A stretch of DNA of 64,000 nt, taken from Desulfobacteraceae bacterium (GTDB lineage Bacteria; Desulfobacterota; Desulfobacteria; Desulfobacterales; Desulfosarcinaceae). The stretch's first letter is position 1. Each line of letters opens with the position of its first letter. The notes beneath the pieces are model-generated. The model saw nothing but the letters and a program-made list of their open reading frames with translations, was not told the DNA's origin and made no database searches. The translations under genes and the position numbers were made by a program. The stretch covers positions 1-64,000 of the forward strand of contig QZKV01000003.1 of the NCBI GenBank assembly GCA_003599575.1, given 5' to 3'. Shown here piece after piece: positions 28,836 through 39,400 of this stretch.

Positions 28836-30059
28836 CTATTGCACCCGCTCCAAGCCTTTCCAGAATAAGGGATCGGACACCGGCAGCAGCGGGAAGCTGT
28901 TCAAGAAAATGAGCATGCACAGGGCGACCAATCCGAAAAACCCGGCGCTGATCAACAGCTCCATGATCCCCAGCGGCAGACTGTTTTCCTTCCACAGCGA
29001 CGGGGCGATGAGCAGAAAACGCTCCAGCCACATGCCGACCAGGATCAGCAGCGAGAGGGCCACCATGAAGCCGTGTTTCATTTTGATGCGGCGGCTGAGC
29101 AGAATGACGAAAGGCACCGCGAAGCAGACGATCAGCACGGTCCAGGCCAGCGGCTCCCAGGGGAGTCCGCGCACGCGCTGGAGCACGAAATGGGTTTCCT
29201 CTGGCAGATTCCCGTACCACGTGATGAAAAACTGCACGTAGAAAAAGTCGGCCGTAATCAGGCAGAACCCCAGCAGCAGTTTGCCCAGGTTGTGCAGGTG
29301 CAGCGGTCGGATGTAAGGTCCCAGACCGAGCCGGCGCTTGGCATAAAAGCACACAATGATCACAGCGGCGATGCCGGTGAAGAAACTGCCCACGAAGTAA
29401 TACGCGCCGAAAAGGGTGCTGTAGTAATGGGGGGTAAGCGACATGATCAGATCGAAGGCCACAATCGTGAGCAGCACGCCGAAAAAAATGCCGTAGATGT
29501 TGGCCAAGATGGTCTGAGCCCTGGCCTGCGGCGCTTTTTCGGGCAAATCCAGCACGCCTTGCTTCCGGCCGACCAGCTGTGCGTCTCCGCGTACGCCCGT
29601 GAAAACCATGCCCACTGCGGAGAGCGCCAGCAGCAGCAGGGCCGCGCCTTCCCGTAAGAAGAAGAACGGAGTATTCAACCAGGCCTGTTTTTCGGGAACC
29701 GGTTCGTGAATCCACGGAAACAGACCATCCTTGCCGATCCACAGCACCCAGAAAAGTACAAATGCCAGCGGCAGAAAGAATACCGGCGCTTCGGCCAGGC
29801 GCTTGATGGAACGCCCCCAGTCGGCCTTGGTGATGATCAGCACGGCCGAAAACATCACCGCCCCGCAGCTCAGCCCGGTCCAGAACATCAGATTGACCAG
29901 AAAGGCCTGCCAGGCGCGCTGGTGCATGGCGCCGCCGGCGCCGTACAGGAAGGCGGCAGCGCCGACTGCGACGCACGCCGCCGGCAGCCAGAGGATCCAT
30001 CCGCCGGCCGGACGGCCCTGGGCGTCCCGGAAAACAGCTTTGCGGTCGATTTCAGACAT
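28836..30059 (-). CDS. actF: ActF-like membrane subunit of Alternative Complex III
   Basis: Multi-TM NrfD-like protein: MSEIDRKAVFRDAQGRPAGGWILWLPAACVAVGAAAFLYGAGGAMHQRAWQAFLVNLMFWTGLSCGAVMF. ORF opens at 30086. Confidence 0.85.
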   Translation of the reverse strand: MSEIDRKAVFRDAQGRPAGGWILWLPAACVAVGAAAFLYGAGGAMHQRAWQAFLVNLMFWTGLSCGAVMFSAVLIITKADWGRSIKRLAEAPVFFLPLAFVLFWVLWIGKDGLFPWIHEPVPEKQAWLNTPFFFLREGAALLLLALSAVGMVFTGVRGDAQLVGRKQGVLDLPEKAPQARAQTILANIYGIFFGVLLTIVAFDLIMSLTPHYYSTLFGAYYFVGSFFTGIAAVIIVCFYAKRRLGLGPYIRPLHLHNLGKLLLGFCLITADFFYVQFFITWYGNLPEETHFVLQRVRGLPWEPLAWTVLIVCFAVPFVILLSRRIKMKHGFMVALSLLILVGMWLERFLLIAPSLWKENSLPLGIMELLISAGFFGLVALCMLIFLNSFPLLPVSDPLFWKGLERVQ

Positions 30060-30558
30060 CGCGAATCTCCTCTGCGCCGCTTTCATGCAAAAGGCGCCGC
30101 ACCGCCTCGTTGCGTGCAGGCGGACAGGTCAACAGGATGCCGAAGCGGTCCACCGTGAAACGGGCGTCGTAATGCGCAGGAGTACTCAGGCGGGGCATGC
30201 GCGAGAGAATCAGCAGGCCCGCCAAACCTGCCAGGATCGCAAAGAGAATACAAAATTCAAATGAGATGACGACATACGGGATCCTTGGAATCTGAGGCTT
30301 TCCCCAAACGATGAATTTCCACTGGGCGGCCGTATAAGTCGCCAGGACAAAGCCGGAAATAACACCGAACAGGCCGCCGAAAAGAACGAAGCGCCGCACC
30401 GGGCTGGGCCTCATGCCCAGCGCCTCTTCGACTTCGTCATTGCGTGCGGGCGTATATACGTTTTCTACGGCGATTTTTTCGGCCTTCATCTTTTCGATCG
30501 CCTGAATGACATCGTCGACGTAGGCGTAAATGGCCAGTAGTTTCTTGTTTTCTTGCAT
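30052..30558 (-). CDS. actD: DUF3341 (ActD-like) subunit of Alternative Complex III
   Basis: LLAIYAYVDDVIQAIEKMKAEKIAVENVYTPARNDEVEEALGMRPSPVRRFVLFGGLFGVISGF; two TMs; position between actC and actF. Confidence 0.88.
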   Translation of the reverse strand: MQENKKLLAIYAYVDDVIQAIEKMKAEKIAVENVYTPARNDEVEEALGMRPSPVRRFVLFGGLFGVISGFVLATYTAAQWKFIVWGKPQIPRIPYVVISFEFCILFAILAGLAGLLILSRMPRLSTPAHYDARFTVDRFGILLTCPPARNEAVRRLLHESGAEEIRDV

Positions 30559-30646
30559 ATTGTCCGAACCCGATGGTTTATGTCCCCTTCAGACTTCAAA
30601 CTTTTGTTTTCAAGCCCTGCAAACCGTCCAACGGACCACGTGCTTT

Positions 30647-31963
30647 TCATTCCCTGCGCCTTGGTACCGGCAGATCTTCCTTCAACTCGGTCATGGAAAT
30701 GGTGGGAAGGAATTTGGCGAACAGCAGGAAGAGAAAAAAGAAAATGCTGAACGACCCCAGCAGGATACCGAATTCCACGATGGTCGGCCCGAAGTACCTG
30801 CCCCAGGAATATGGATCGAATTCATGCGCCGGAGAACTCAGAATGATGACATAGCGCTCGTACCACATGCCGATGTTGATCAGCACCGAAATGACGATCA
30901 ACGGAACCAGGCGGGTGCGCAGTGTTTTGATATAGAAGAAAAGCGGTACGATGGCATTGCAGAAGAACATCAGCCAGAAGACGAAGGCATAGGGCCCCGT
31001 TGCGCGCCAGTGAAAAATACCCCGTTCGGCCTCATTGCCGCTGTACCAGGCAATGAAAGTTTCGGTCATGTACGAATACAGCATGATCAGACCGGTAAAG
31101 ATGATGGTTTTGGCCACATTTTCGAAAATATCCATGCTCAGGATCTCTTCGAACCGGTACAGGATGCGCAGGGGTATCAAGAGGATGAGGACCATGGCCA
31201 GGCCCGAGTGAATGGCGCCGGCCACGAAATAGGGCGCAAAGATGGTGCTGTGCCATCCGGGCACGATGCCCAGCGCAAAATCCCAGGAAACGATGCTGTG
31301 CACCGAAATCACCAACGGTGTGGCCAGCGCCGCAAAAAGGATGTAGACCCAGCCGTGATGCCCCCACTGGCTGGCGTTTCCGGTCCAGCCGAGCGATATG
31401 ACCGTATAGATCTTCTTGCGCAGCCCCTTGAATCTCTCCCGCAGAATGGCCAGATCGGGGATCATACCCGTGTACCAGAAGATCGTGCTGACCGTCAGGT
31501 AGGTGGAAATGGCGATCACATCGAATACCAGCGGAGATTGGAAATTGGGCCACAGGTTGCGCTGGTTGGGATAGGGCAGGATCCAGTAGACGATCCACAC
31601 CCGGCCCAGGTGGATTAAAGGAAAAAGGCCGGCGATCATGACCGCGAAGACGGTCATGGCTTCGGCGCTGCGCGCCAGGGCCGTGCGCCAGGGCGCTTTG
31701 AACAGATAGAGGATGGCGGAAATCAAGGTTCCCGAATGGGCAATCCCCACCCAGAAGACGAAATTAATCAGATAGGTGCCCCACATGACCGGGTGGTTGA
31801 TGCCGGCCGCGCCCAAACCCGTGGCGATCTGCCATCCCCAGGAAAAGACGCCTATGAGAATGCCCACAAACGCGAGGGCCAGCACGGCCCAGTAGGCCTT
31901 GACGGGCTTGGAAAAGCCGTAAAGGACCTTCTCATTGATCTCCTGATAGCTCAATTGCTTCAT
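30647..31963 (-). CDS. actC: NrfD/PsrC-like ActC subunit of Alternative Complex III
   Basis: YWAVLALAFVGILIGVFSWGWQIATGLGAAGINHPVMWGTYLINFVFWVGIAHSGTLISAILYLFKAPWRTALARSAEAMTVFAV. Confidence 0.92.
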   Translation of the reverse strand: MKQLSYQEINEKVLYGFSKPVKAYWAVLALAFVGILIGVFSWGWQIATGLGAAGINHPVMWGTYLINFVFWVGIAHSGTLISAILYLFKAPWRTALARSAEAMTVFAVMIAGLFPLIHLGRVWIVYWILPYPNQRNLWPNFQSPLVFDVIAISTYLTVSTIFWYTGMIPDLAILRERFKGLRKKIYTVISLGWTGNASQWGHHGWVYILFAALATPLVISVHSIVSWDFALGIVPGWHSTIFAPYFVAGAIHSGLAMVLILLIPLRILYRFEEILSMDIFENVAKTIIFTGLIMLYSYMTETFIAWYSGNEAERGIFHWRATGPYAFVFWLMFFCNAIVPLFFYIKTLRTRLVPLIVISVLINIGMWYERYVIILSSPAHEFDPYSWGRYFGPTIVEFGILLGSFSIFFFLFLLFAKFLPTISMTELKEDLPVPRRRE

Positions 31964-31975
31964 AGGCTTAGGATT

Positions 31976-32030
31976 TTTTGAGTTGGTTGATTCGTTGAGG
32001 TTATCGGGTTATGTGTTTATTGGGTCATTG
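31976..32030. repeat. Degenerate TTGAGTTGGTTGATT-type repeat in the actB-actC spacer
   Basis: ttttttgagttggttgattcgttgaggttatcgggttatgtgtttattgggtca. Confidence 0.6.
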
Positions 32031-32085
32031 ACTAAGTTCAATTCCCAAAAGTTGATCCTGCAAATCCATCACGGCAAACGGACTC

Positions 32086-35037
32086 TCACAGTTCCTGGGT
32101 CAAGCGTTTCAGGTAGATGACCGCCGGTTTGGTATTCAGATGGTGCAGCACCTGATAGGCCCGGGCATCTTTGATCAATCGCGCCACCCGGCTTTTCGGA
32201 TCGAGCAGGTTGCCGAAGATCAAGGCGTCGGTCGGACAAGTCTGGGCGCAGGCGGTGGTGAATTCGCCGTCGCGCAGCGGCCGGTCTTCATTGCGTGCTC
32301 GGACCTTGGCCGCCACTATGCGCTGGATGCAAAAGGAGCATTTTTCCATGATCCCCTTCTGCCGCACGGTCACTTCGGGGTTGAGCTGCATGTTCAGCGG
32401 CTCCGGGCGCCTCCAGGTAAACCAGTTGAAGCGGCGCACCTTGTAAGGATCGTTCTGGGAGCAGAAGCGCGTACCGAAACAGCGGTTGTACACCTGGTTG
32501 TTGAGGCCGTCGACGCTGTGATGGGGCGCGAAAACGGGACAAACCGACTCGCATGGGGCTGCGTCGCAATGCTGGCACAGCATGATCAGCCAGCCCACCC
32601 GCCACGTGCCCGGTTCGAAATAGCGTTGCGTCCGGATCCATGACATTTCGCGCATCTTGAGCATCTGTTGGCGGCCCACGAAGGCCACGTTGTTTTCCGC
32701 GTAGCAGGCCATCACGCAGGCCCCGCAGCCGATGCAGCGGTCCAGGTCGACGACCATGCACCAGCGGAATTCCGTGTGCTGGTGCGGAGCGTAAAAATCC
32801 ACATCGCGATGGTAGCCCTCGGCCAGAGGCATGGTGATGTGCGGCTTGTGCCCGGCGGAGGCAGCCTCCCTGTAATGCATGAAAACTTCGCGCTGCAGGA
32901 TGTCGCGGCCCTGGTCGGTAAAACTCCCGCTGGTGGTGGCAATGGCGAAGCGTTCCTCCAGACGGTTGATCTTGACCACGAAAGAGGTGCCGGCCATCGC
33001 GCCCCTTTCATCGGTCTTGGGGGAAAGCAGTTGGTAGGCATTGCCGGGCAAACCCTCGGCAAACCGTCCGAAATGGGTATGGCCCTGGCCGAGCGGTACG
33101 GCCACCTGGCCCGGCGGGACAGAGGGGATCGGCATCACCGGCACCGCAATGGCTCCATGCGGCGATTCGATCCGGACCAAATCATTTTGGGACAACTCCA
33201 GCCGGCGGGCATCGTCCGGGTTCATCTCGACCCAGCCGCCCCAGGTGATCTGGGTAATGGGATCGGGAAACTCCTGGATCCAGGGCCGGTTGGCCATGCG
33301 ACCGTCATAGAACTGGACGGTCGGGTATACGACCGCGTGAAACGCCCCCAGCTCCGGCTTGCCGGTTTCCTTTGGAAATACGGCTTCGTCCAGCCTTCCC
33401 GCGAGTTTGGGGGGTGACACAGGCCTTTGATCTTCCGGCCAGCGCCCGCCGCGGCGCAGCGTTTCCATCCAGAAGCGCGTGAAATTGCCTGTGCCTTCCT
33501 TTTCCTGCTGCTTGCGCCAGGCGGCCTGGAGCATTTCCAGGAAGCTGGGATGATCTTCGCCCCTGCGGTCAAAAAGCGACTGGATCAGCAGGTCGCCCAA
33601 TGGGCGGGTGTCCATCAGGGGTCCCATGGTGGGTTGCAGGACACTCAGGATGTTCTCCTTGGGGCGGTAATCCCCCCAGGTTTCCAGGAAAGTGTGCGCC
33701 GGAAGCTGCAGATGCGCCAAGGCGCCGGTTTCGTCTGTGAAGCTGGAGAAGCTGATCACTGCCGGCACCTGCCGCAGGCCGTCGCCAATCTGCCAGGCGG
33801 CGGGCAGGGTGAATACCGGGTTGCTGTCGTGAACCAGCAGCACATCGATATCTTTTGCCTGTAAACGCCGGCCGAACTCCTGCATGGCCGCGGCCGGGGC
33901 GGCCGCGCCGATGGCATGCGGGTTTCGAAAATCCAGCAGGGCCAGGCTTTCCTGCTTGAAGGCGCACAATAGATTGGCGGCGATCGCGCTGGGATAGGCA
34001 TTGGGGGTCAACAGGCCGTTGCCTCCCGCCAGGGCCAGTGGCCGGGCGGCGCTTTGAAAGCGGCGCGCGACCCTGCGCAGTTCTTCTTCGGGCACCCCGC
34101 TTTGACCGGCCGCATCGCGGACCGAATAGGGTTCAAGCAGCGCCTGCAGCATGTTGCGCCGCCCGGACGCCCAATGCGCCGGGGCCTCTTGTTCCATGAG
34201 GGCTTTGAGTATGCCCAGGCCGACCAGATACTCCTTGCCCGGCGCCACCAGAAGCACATGGTCGGCGTTGGCGGCCGTCTGGGACCGGCGGGAGCCCACA
34301 TGGACAAAGAAGTTTTTGCGATCCGCGCGGGGTCGATGAAAAAGGCCGAAGCGACGGGCGTACTCCACATTGGAAAGCCAGGTCTCCAGGAATGGGGCGT
34401 CGAAAGAGATCAGAAAATCGGCCTCATCGATCCGGTAGGTGGGCAGCGCCTTTTCCCCGAAAACGGCCTGATTGGCCGCTTGCAGTGCCTCATAGGCCAA
34501 TGGCTCGTACATGAGGTGGCTTTGGGGTCCGGCCCCGAACCCGGCCAATCCCTGATCGATGACCTCTTTGAGCGTGCCGGTGACCAGAGGGGTTAACAGC
34601 ACCAGCCGTTCCTGGCGGCCCTGGTCGCGCAGGCTCTGCAGGCGCTGGGCCAGCAGCCCGGCGGCTTTGGTCCATTCCAGCGCCTGCCGGGAGCCGTCCG
34701 CCAGACGCACGGACGGTTGCCGGATCCGATCCGGATTGTAAAGGCCGGTCAATGAAGCCTGGCCGCGGGGGCAGAGCTTGCCGGCGCTGATCGGGTGCAA
34801 CGGATTGCCTTCGGCCTTGACAATGCGGCCGTCCCGATTCGCCACCAGCATGCCGCATCCAGCCGGGCACTCTCGGCAGGTGGTGGCAAAATAGGTCGGT
34901 TGGCCGGGGATGATACCTTCGGGAGGACGGACGTACGGAATCAAATCCGGTAATTCCGGCGCGCAGCCGGTGGCGAAGGCCACACTGCTCCAGCTCATCA
35001 GTTTGAGGAATTCGCGGCGCTTGATGCCTTTGGCCAT
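32086..35037 (-). CDS. actB: ActB-like Fe-S/molybdopterin-domain subunit of Alternative Complex III
   Basis: CRECPAGCGMLVANRDGRIVKAEGNPLHPISAGKLCPRGQ; C-terminal ferredoxin modules CIGCGACVMACYAEN, CQHCDAAPCESVCP, CSFCIQRI...CAQTCPTDALIFG; N-terminal RREFLK. Confidence 0.93.
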   Translation of the reverse strand: MAKGIKRREFLKLMSWSSVAFATGCAPELPDLIPYVRPPEGIIPGQPTYFATTCRECPAGCGMLVANRDGRIVKAEGNPLHPISAGKLCPRGQASLTGLYNPDRIRQPSVRLADGSRQALEWTKAAGLLAQRLQSLRDQGRQERLVLLTPLVTGTLKEVIDQGLAGFGAGPQSHLMYEPLAYEALQAANQAVFGEKALPTYRIDEADFLISFDAPFLETWLSNVEYARRFGLFHRPRADRKNFFVHVGSRRSQTAANADHVLLVAPGKEYLVGLGILKALMEQEAPAHWASGRRNMLQALLEPYSVRDAAGQSGVPEEELRRVARRFQSAARPLALAGGNGLLTPNAYPSAIAANLLCAFKQESLALLDFRNPHAIGAAAPAAAMQEFGRRLQAKDIDVLLVHDSNPVFTLPAAWQIGDGLRQVPAVISFSSFTDETGALAHLQLPAHTFLETWGDYRPKENILSVLQPTMGPLMDTRPLGDLLIQSLFDRRGEDHPSFLEMLQAAWRKQQEKEGTGNFTRFWMETLRRGGRWPEDQRPVSPPKLAGRLDEAVFPKETGKPELGAFHAVVYPTVQFYDGRMANRPWIQEFPDPITQITWGGWVEMNPDDARRLELSQNDLVRIESPHGAIAVPVMPIPSVPPGQVAVPLGQGHTHFGRFAEGLPGNAYQLLSPKTDERGAMAGTSFVVKINRLEERFAIATTSGSFTDQGRDILQREVFMHYREAASAGHKPHITMPLAEGYHRDVDFYAPHQHTEFRWCMVVDLDRCIGCGACVMACYAENNVAFVGRQQMLKMREMSWIRTQRYFEPGTWRVGWLIMLCQHCDAAPCESVCPVFAPHHSVDGLNNQVYNRCFGTRFCSQNDPYKVRRFNWFTWRRPEPLNMQLNPEVTVRQKGIMEKCSFCIQRIVAAKVRARNEDRPLRDGEFTTACAQTCPTDALIFGNLLDPKSRVARLIKDARAYQVLHHLNTKPAVIYLKRLTQEL

Positions 35038-35608
35038 AAAGGTCTCATATTTTTGACTTTGAAAAGGTCATCTTTTTTGCCAGGGAGCCTCTCAGAGGCC
35101 GGCTCGGGTCGGATTTCCTGTTCGGCGGGTCGGCATCAACGATCGCGATTGAAAGCAACGTCCGAATTGGAACGCAGCCTAGCATTGCGCATGTACAAAC
35201 AAAATCAGGCCAAACATGTATTTTGAATAGGTTCCGGACAGTATGCCGGTGGTCTTCACCCCATCGGCGACCGTGACCACGTGCCTGCCGGCGTGCGCCT
35301 TCCAGCGCGCGGACGCGAACTTATGCTCCGGGGCCGTTCGCGGTCCCGTCCTGGTCCTTATTGGAAGCAGTCTCGGCCGGACGGTCATCCTTCCCCAAAA
35401 CGGTTGCATTCTGATGGTGAAACGATGCATCGGGCGCCTGGCGCGCGCTCAGGCAACCGGGGCCGTTCAGATCGGCGGACACGCGGCACAAATCACAAAT
35501 AGGGTGGATACCTGATACCCCGCTTTCAGCGGGCATTTTATGCTTGGGGATGACTCTGAACACCCGCGCTCATTGCCCAAACAAAAAACCGACCAAGGAG
35601 CAATCGTC

Positions 35609-36187
35609 ATGACCACCCACTCAGCCATCCGCCGCCGGGAAATGCAGGATCCGCACCTAAACAGGTGGTGGGTCTTCCGGATGGGTGCGGCCGGCGGACT
35701 GGCGGCCGGGATCGGTTACATGCTTTTCGAAATGTCGGCGGCCTGGCTGCTGAAGGGTGAACTTTTCAGCCCCTTGCGGTCGATCGCGGCCATGCTGCTG
35801 GGCCGGGATGCGCTGGCCCCCTGGTATTCAGCCTTCGCCGCCGTGCTGATCGGGATGGCGATCCATCTGATGCTATCGATATGTTTCGGCTGGTTGTTTG
35901 CCTTCCTGGCGGCACGCTATCGCATCCGGAGTGGTTCTCCCCTGGCATGGCTGGGATGGGGCGGGATGTTCGGAACGGGATTATGGATCGTCAACTTCTA
36001 TCTTGTGGCACCCCTTTTCGGGTGGTACTGGTTTCCGCTGGGGACCCTCCCGTTCGTCCAGGCATTCCTCGGACATGCCTTCTTCTTTGGTGCGCTCCTG
36101 GGCTGGCTTGTTCATCGCAGGTTAAAACCCTATCTTCCGCCTGGATCGACCAGGGATGTGCCGGTTCATGGGGGCGTGCCCCGATAA
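35609..36187 (+). CDS. Conserved multi-TM membrane protein
   Basis: ATG at 35609 after aaggagcaatcgtc; HLNRWWVFRMGAAGGLAAGIGYMLFEMSAAWLLKGELFSPLRSIAAMLLG... Confidence 0.75.
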   Translation: MTTHSAIRRREMQDPHLNRWWVFRMGAAGGLAAGIGYMLFEMSAAWLLKGELFSPLRSIAAMLLGRDALAPWYSAFAAVLIGMAIHLMLSICFGWLFAFLAARYRIRSGSPLAWLGWGGMFGTGLWIVNFYLVAPLFGWYWFPLGTLPFVQAFLGHAFFFGALLGWLVHRRLKPYLPPGSTRDVPVHGGVPR

Positions 36188-36440
36188 CAATACATACCGC
36201 ACGGTATTCAAACGCTTGCCTTCGATCCTTATGTTTCCGCCACTTGGACGCACTTGCGTCGTTCATTTCCCCCGCTCGCGCATGGTGAGCCGCTTTCAAC
36301 GCCACTAGCCAATTTCCAACGGACCGCACCTCCGGAGATGATGTTGCTGCATGGCGGACTCTGGTGCTGTGTACCTTTACCGCTGCGGTGACCTTTCCAG
36401 GCAAGGCTTCGCGCTTTGCAAAACCTTCAGGAGATGGTTT

Positions 36441-39400
36441 GTGCAAACCTTTTCTAGAGAGCGCCGTGTCCTTTGCGGGATTTGTCCGGCGGGCTGCTGG
36501 ATCGTTGTATCTTACGATCAAGAGGGCCGCATGGCAGCCGTGCGGCCGGATGACACCTCTGCCCTGGGCATCCTGTGCAAACTGGGCGAGCACTCACCCG
36601 AGATCGTCTACTCCCCGCATCGCTTGAAAACACCCCTGCGCCGCAAAGGGCCCAAGGGGACAATGGATTTCGAAGCGATCTCCTGGGATGCGGCTTTCGA
36701 TGAAATCGTCGCCCGCCTCAACGCGCTCAAGGAGGCCTCGGGACCCGAGGCGGCCGCCATTTATACCGGCCGGGGCAGCTTCGAGCTGGGCATGTGCGAC
36801 GTGTTTCAGCCGGCCGGGGTCGCGGTCTCTTCAGCCTCCAGCGTGCTCTTTCCGTTCGGTTCGCCCAACACCATGGGCGTGGGGGCCTTGTGCTACGTCT
36901 CCTACGCCATGATCGCGCCGCATGTCACCATGGGCGGCATGCTGATCAACATGTTTTCCGATCTGGAAAATGCGGATCTGATCGTGGTCTGGGGGGCCAA
37001 CCCGGCCACGGACAGTCCGCCGCTTGATTATTACCGCATTGCGGAAGCGGCCAAACGCGGTGCGCGGGTGGTGGTGATCGATCCGCGGCGCACGGCCACC
37101 GCCAAACTTGCGGGCGCCGAATGGGTGCCCATCCGGCCGGGCACGGATGGAGCGCTGGCCCTGGGGCTGTGCCAGGTGCTGATCGCAGAAGAATTGCATG
37201 ACGAAGCCTTTGCCCGCAACTGGACCCACGGCTTCGACCAGTTCGTCGCCTATTTCCAGCATTTCCGTCCCGAAGTGGTCGAATCGATTACCGGCGTCCC
37301 GCAGGAGACCGTGCGCTCGCTGGCCCGGCGTATCGCCGCCGCACGCGGTGCCTCACCGGTGATGTATACCGGATTGGAGTACAACGACAGCGGCGTGCAG
37401 GCCATCCGGGCCACCATGGTCCTGTGGGGCCTGGCCGGCCAGCTGGATGTGCCCGGCGGGCGCTGCTTTACCATGCCGGGCAGTGAATTTCCGATCAACC
37501 GCCAAGGCTTGATCGCCAACCCCAACATGAAAAAAGCCCTGGGGCTGGAAAGCTTCCCGGTCTACAGTGCTTACCGGGGCGAATCGCATGCCAACGCCCT
37601 GCCCGAAGCAGTGCTCAACGGCCGGCCCTATCCGATCCGCGCGTTGCTCGTTTTAGGGGCTTCGATCACCACGGCCTGGCCGCAACCGAGCGTTTGGCGG
37701 CGCACCCTGGAGGCTTTGGATCTGCTGGTGTGCATCGATGTGAACCTGACGGCCGATTGCGCTTATGCCGATATCGTGCTGCCGGCGGCCACCTGGTACG
37801 AAATCGAATCGTACATGCGCTACGGTCCGGTCTTCCGCATCCGCGAAAAAGTGATCGAGCCGCTGGGACAATCCCGCAACGCCTTTTTTATTCTGACCGA
37901 GTTGGCCGAGCGGCTCGGATACGGCCACCTGTACCCGCGCAACGAAGAGGCGTTGCTGCGCCATGCCCTCAAGGCTTCGCCCTTCACCCTGGAACAGGTG
38001 CGCGCCGCGGGCGGCGCGGTGCGCATCGAAACCGGGCTGATGCAATATAAGAAATGGGAAAAAGGGCTGTTGCGCGCCGACGGGCGTCCCGGATTCGACA
38101 CGCCCACCGGCAAATTCGAGATCGCATCCACGATTTTGGAGGAACACGGCTATGCGCCCCTGCCGGTTTATACCGAACCCCAGGAAGGTCCGCTGGCCCG
38201 GCCGGAACTGACGCGCGACTATCCGCTGGTGTTCAACTCCGGCGCGCGGGTGGCCACCGATTTCCGCAGCCAGTTCCACGGCATCGAGGGGCTGTGCCGA
38301 CAGCGGCCCGAGCCCACCATCATGCTCAACGCCGGCGACGCCGCGGCCAGGGGGATTGCGGACGGGGATGCGGTGCGGGTGCGCACGCCGCGCGGCCGGG
38401 TGCGCATGCGCGCCCTGGTCAGCGATGATATCGTAGCCGGTGCCATCGACGCCAACATGGGCGGCGGCGGCCCGCTCGGACCAGCCGCCTGGCAGGCCTG
38501 CAACATCAATGACCTGACCGGCTTGCGCTACGATCCCATCTCCGGATTTCCCATCTACAAAGCGCTTTTATGCGAGGTGGAAAAAGTCGCTCAGGACGGC
38601 GGCGCCTTGCGCATCGATTCGGGCGAGCCGGCCGCGCTGGCCGGGCATCTGTCCCGTGCCGCCGAAGCACCCGCGAGTGCCGAGCGCATCTATCTGGACC
38701 ACAACGCCACCACCAGCCTGGCCCCTGAGGTGATCCGCTGCATGACCGATGCTTTGCGCGACGGGTACGGCAATCCCTCGTCCATTTACCGTGAGGGCCG
38801 TGCGGCCAAAAACGCGCTGGAAGAGGCCCGCCGCAAAATCGCCAAGCTGCTCGGGTGCACGGCGCGGCGCATCTACTTTACCGGCGGCGGCAGCGAGGCC
38901 AACAACTGGGTGATAAAAAGCAGCGCTTTGGCCCACTGGGATAAAAAGTCGCACTTCATCACCTCGGCCGTCGAACACTCTTCGGTATTGAAGGTGATGG
39001 AATGGCTGCGCGCATACGGTTTCCCGGTGACCCTTCTGCCGGTGGACCGCTACGGCCAGGTCGATCCCGACGACCTGGCGTCGGCCATCACTCCCAAAAC
39101 GGTCCTGGTCAGCATTATGACCGCCAACAACGAGACCGGTACGATTCAGCCGATTGCGCAACTGGCCCGCATAACGCGGGAACGCGGGGTGCTGTTCCAT
39201 ACCGATGCGGTGCAGGCCGCCGGCAAGATCGCCCTGGATGTCATCGATCTGGACGTCGATTACCTGACCATGTCCGCGCACAAGCTGCATGGCCCCAAAG
39301 GGGTGGGCGCGATCTATGTGCGCAAGGGTGTCAACCTCACGCCGTTGATTCATGGGGGCAGGCAGGAGCATGGCGTGCGCGCGGGCACGGAAAACAGTCC

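Noticed and set aside
28759-30000. 413-aa minus-strand ORF overlapping actF
   Set aside because: Arg/Gly/Ala-rich low-complexity translation in an alternative frame of actF (28836-30059), which has clear transmembrane and NrfD-like features.
35243-35515. 90-aa ORF between actB and the 35609 membrane protein
   Set aside because: No RBS, unusual composition and no motif; treated as intergenic.
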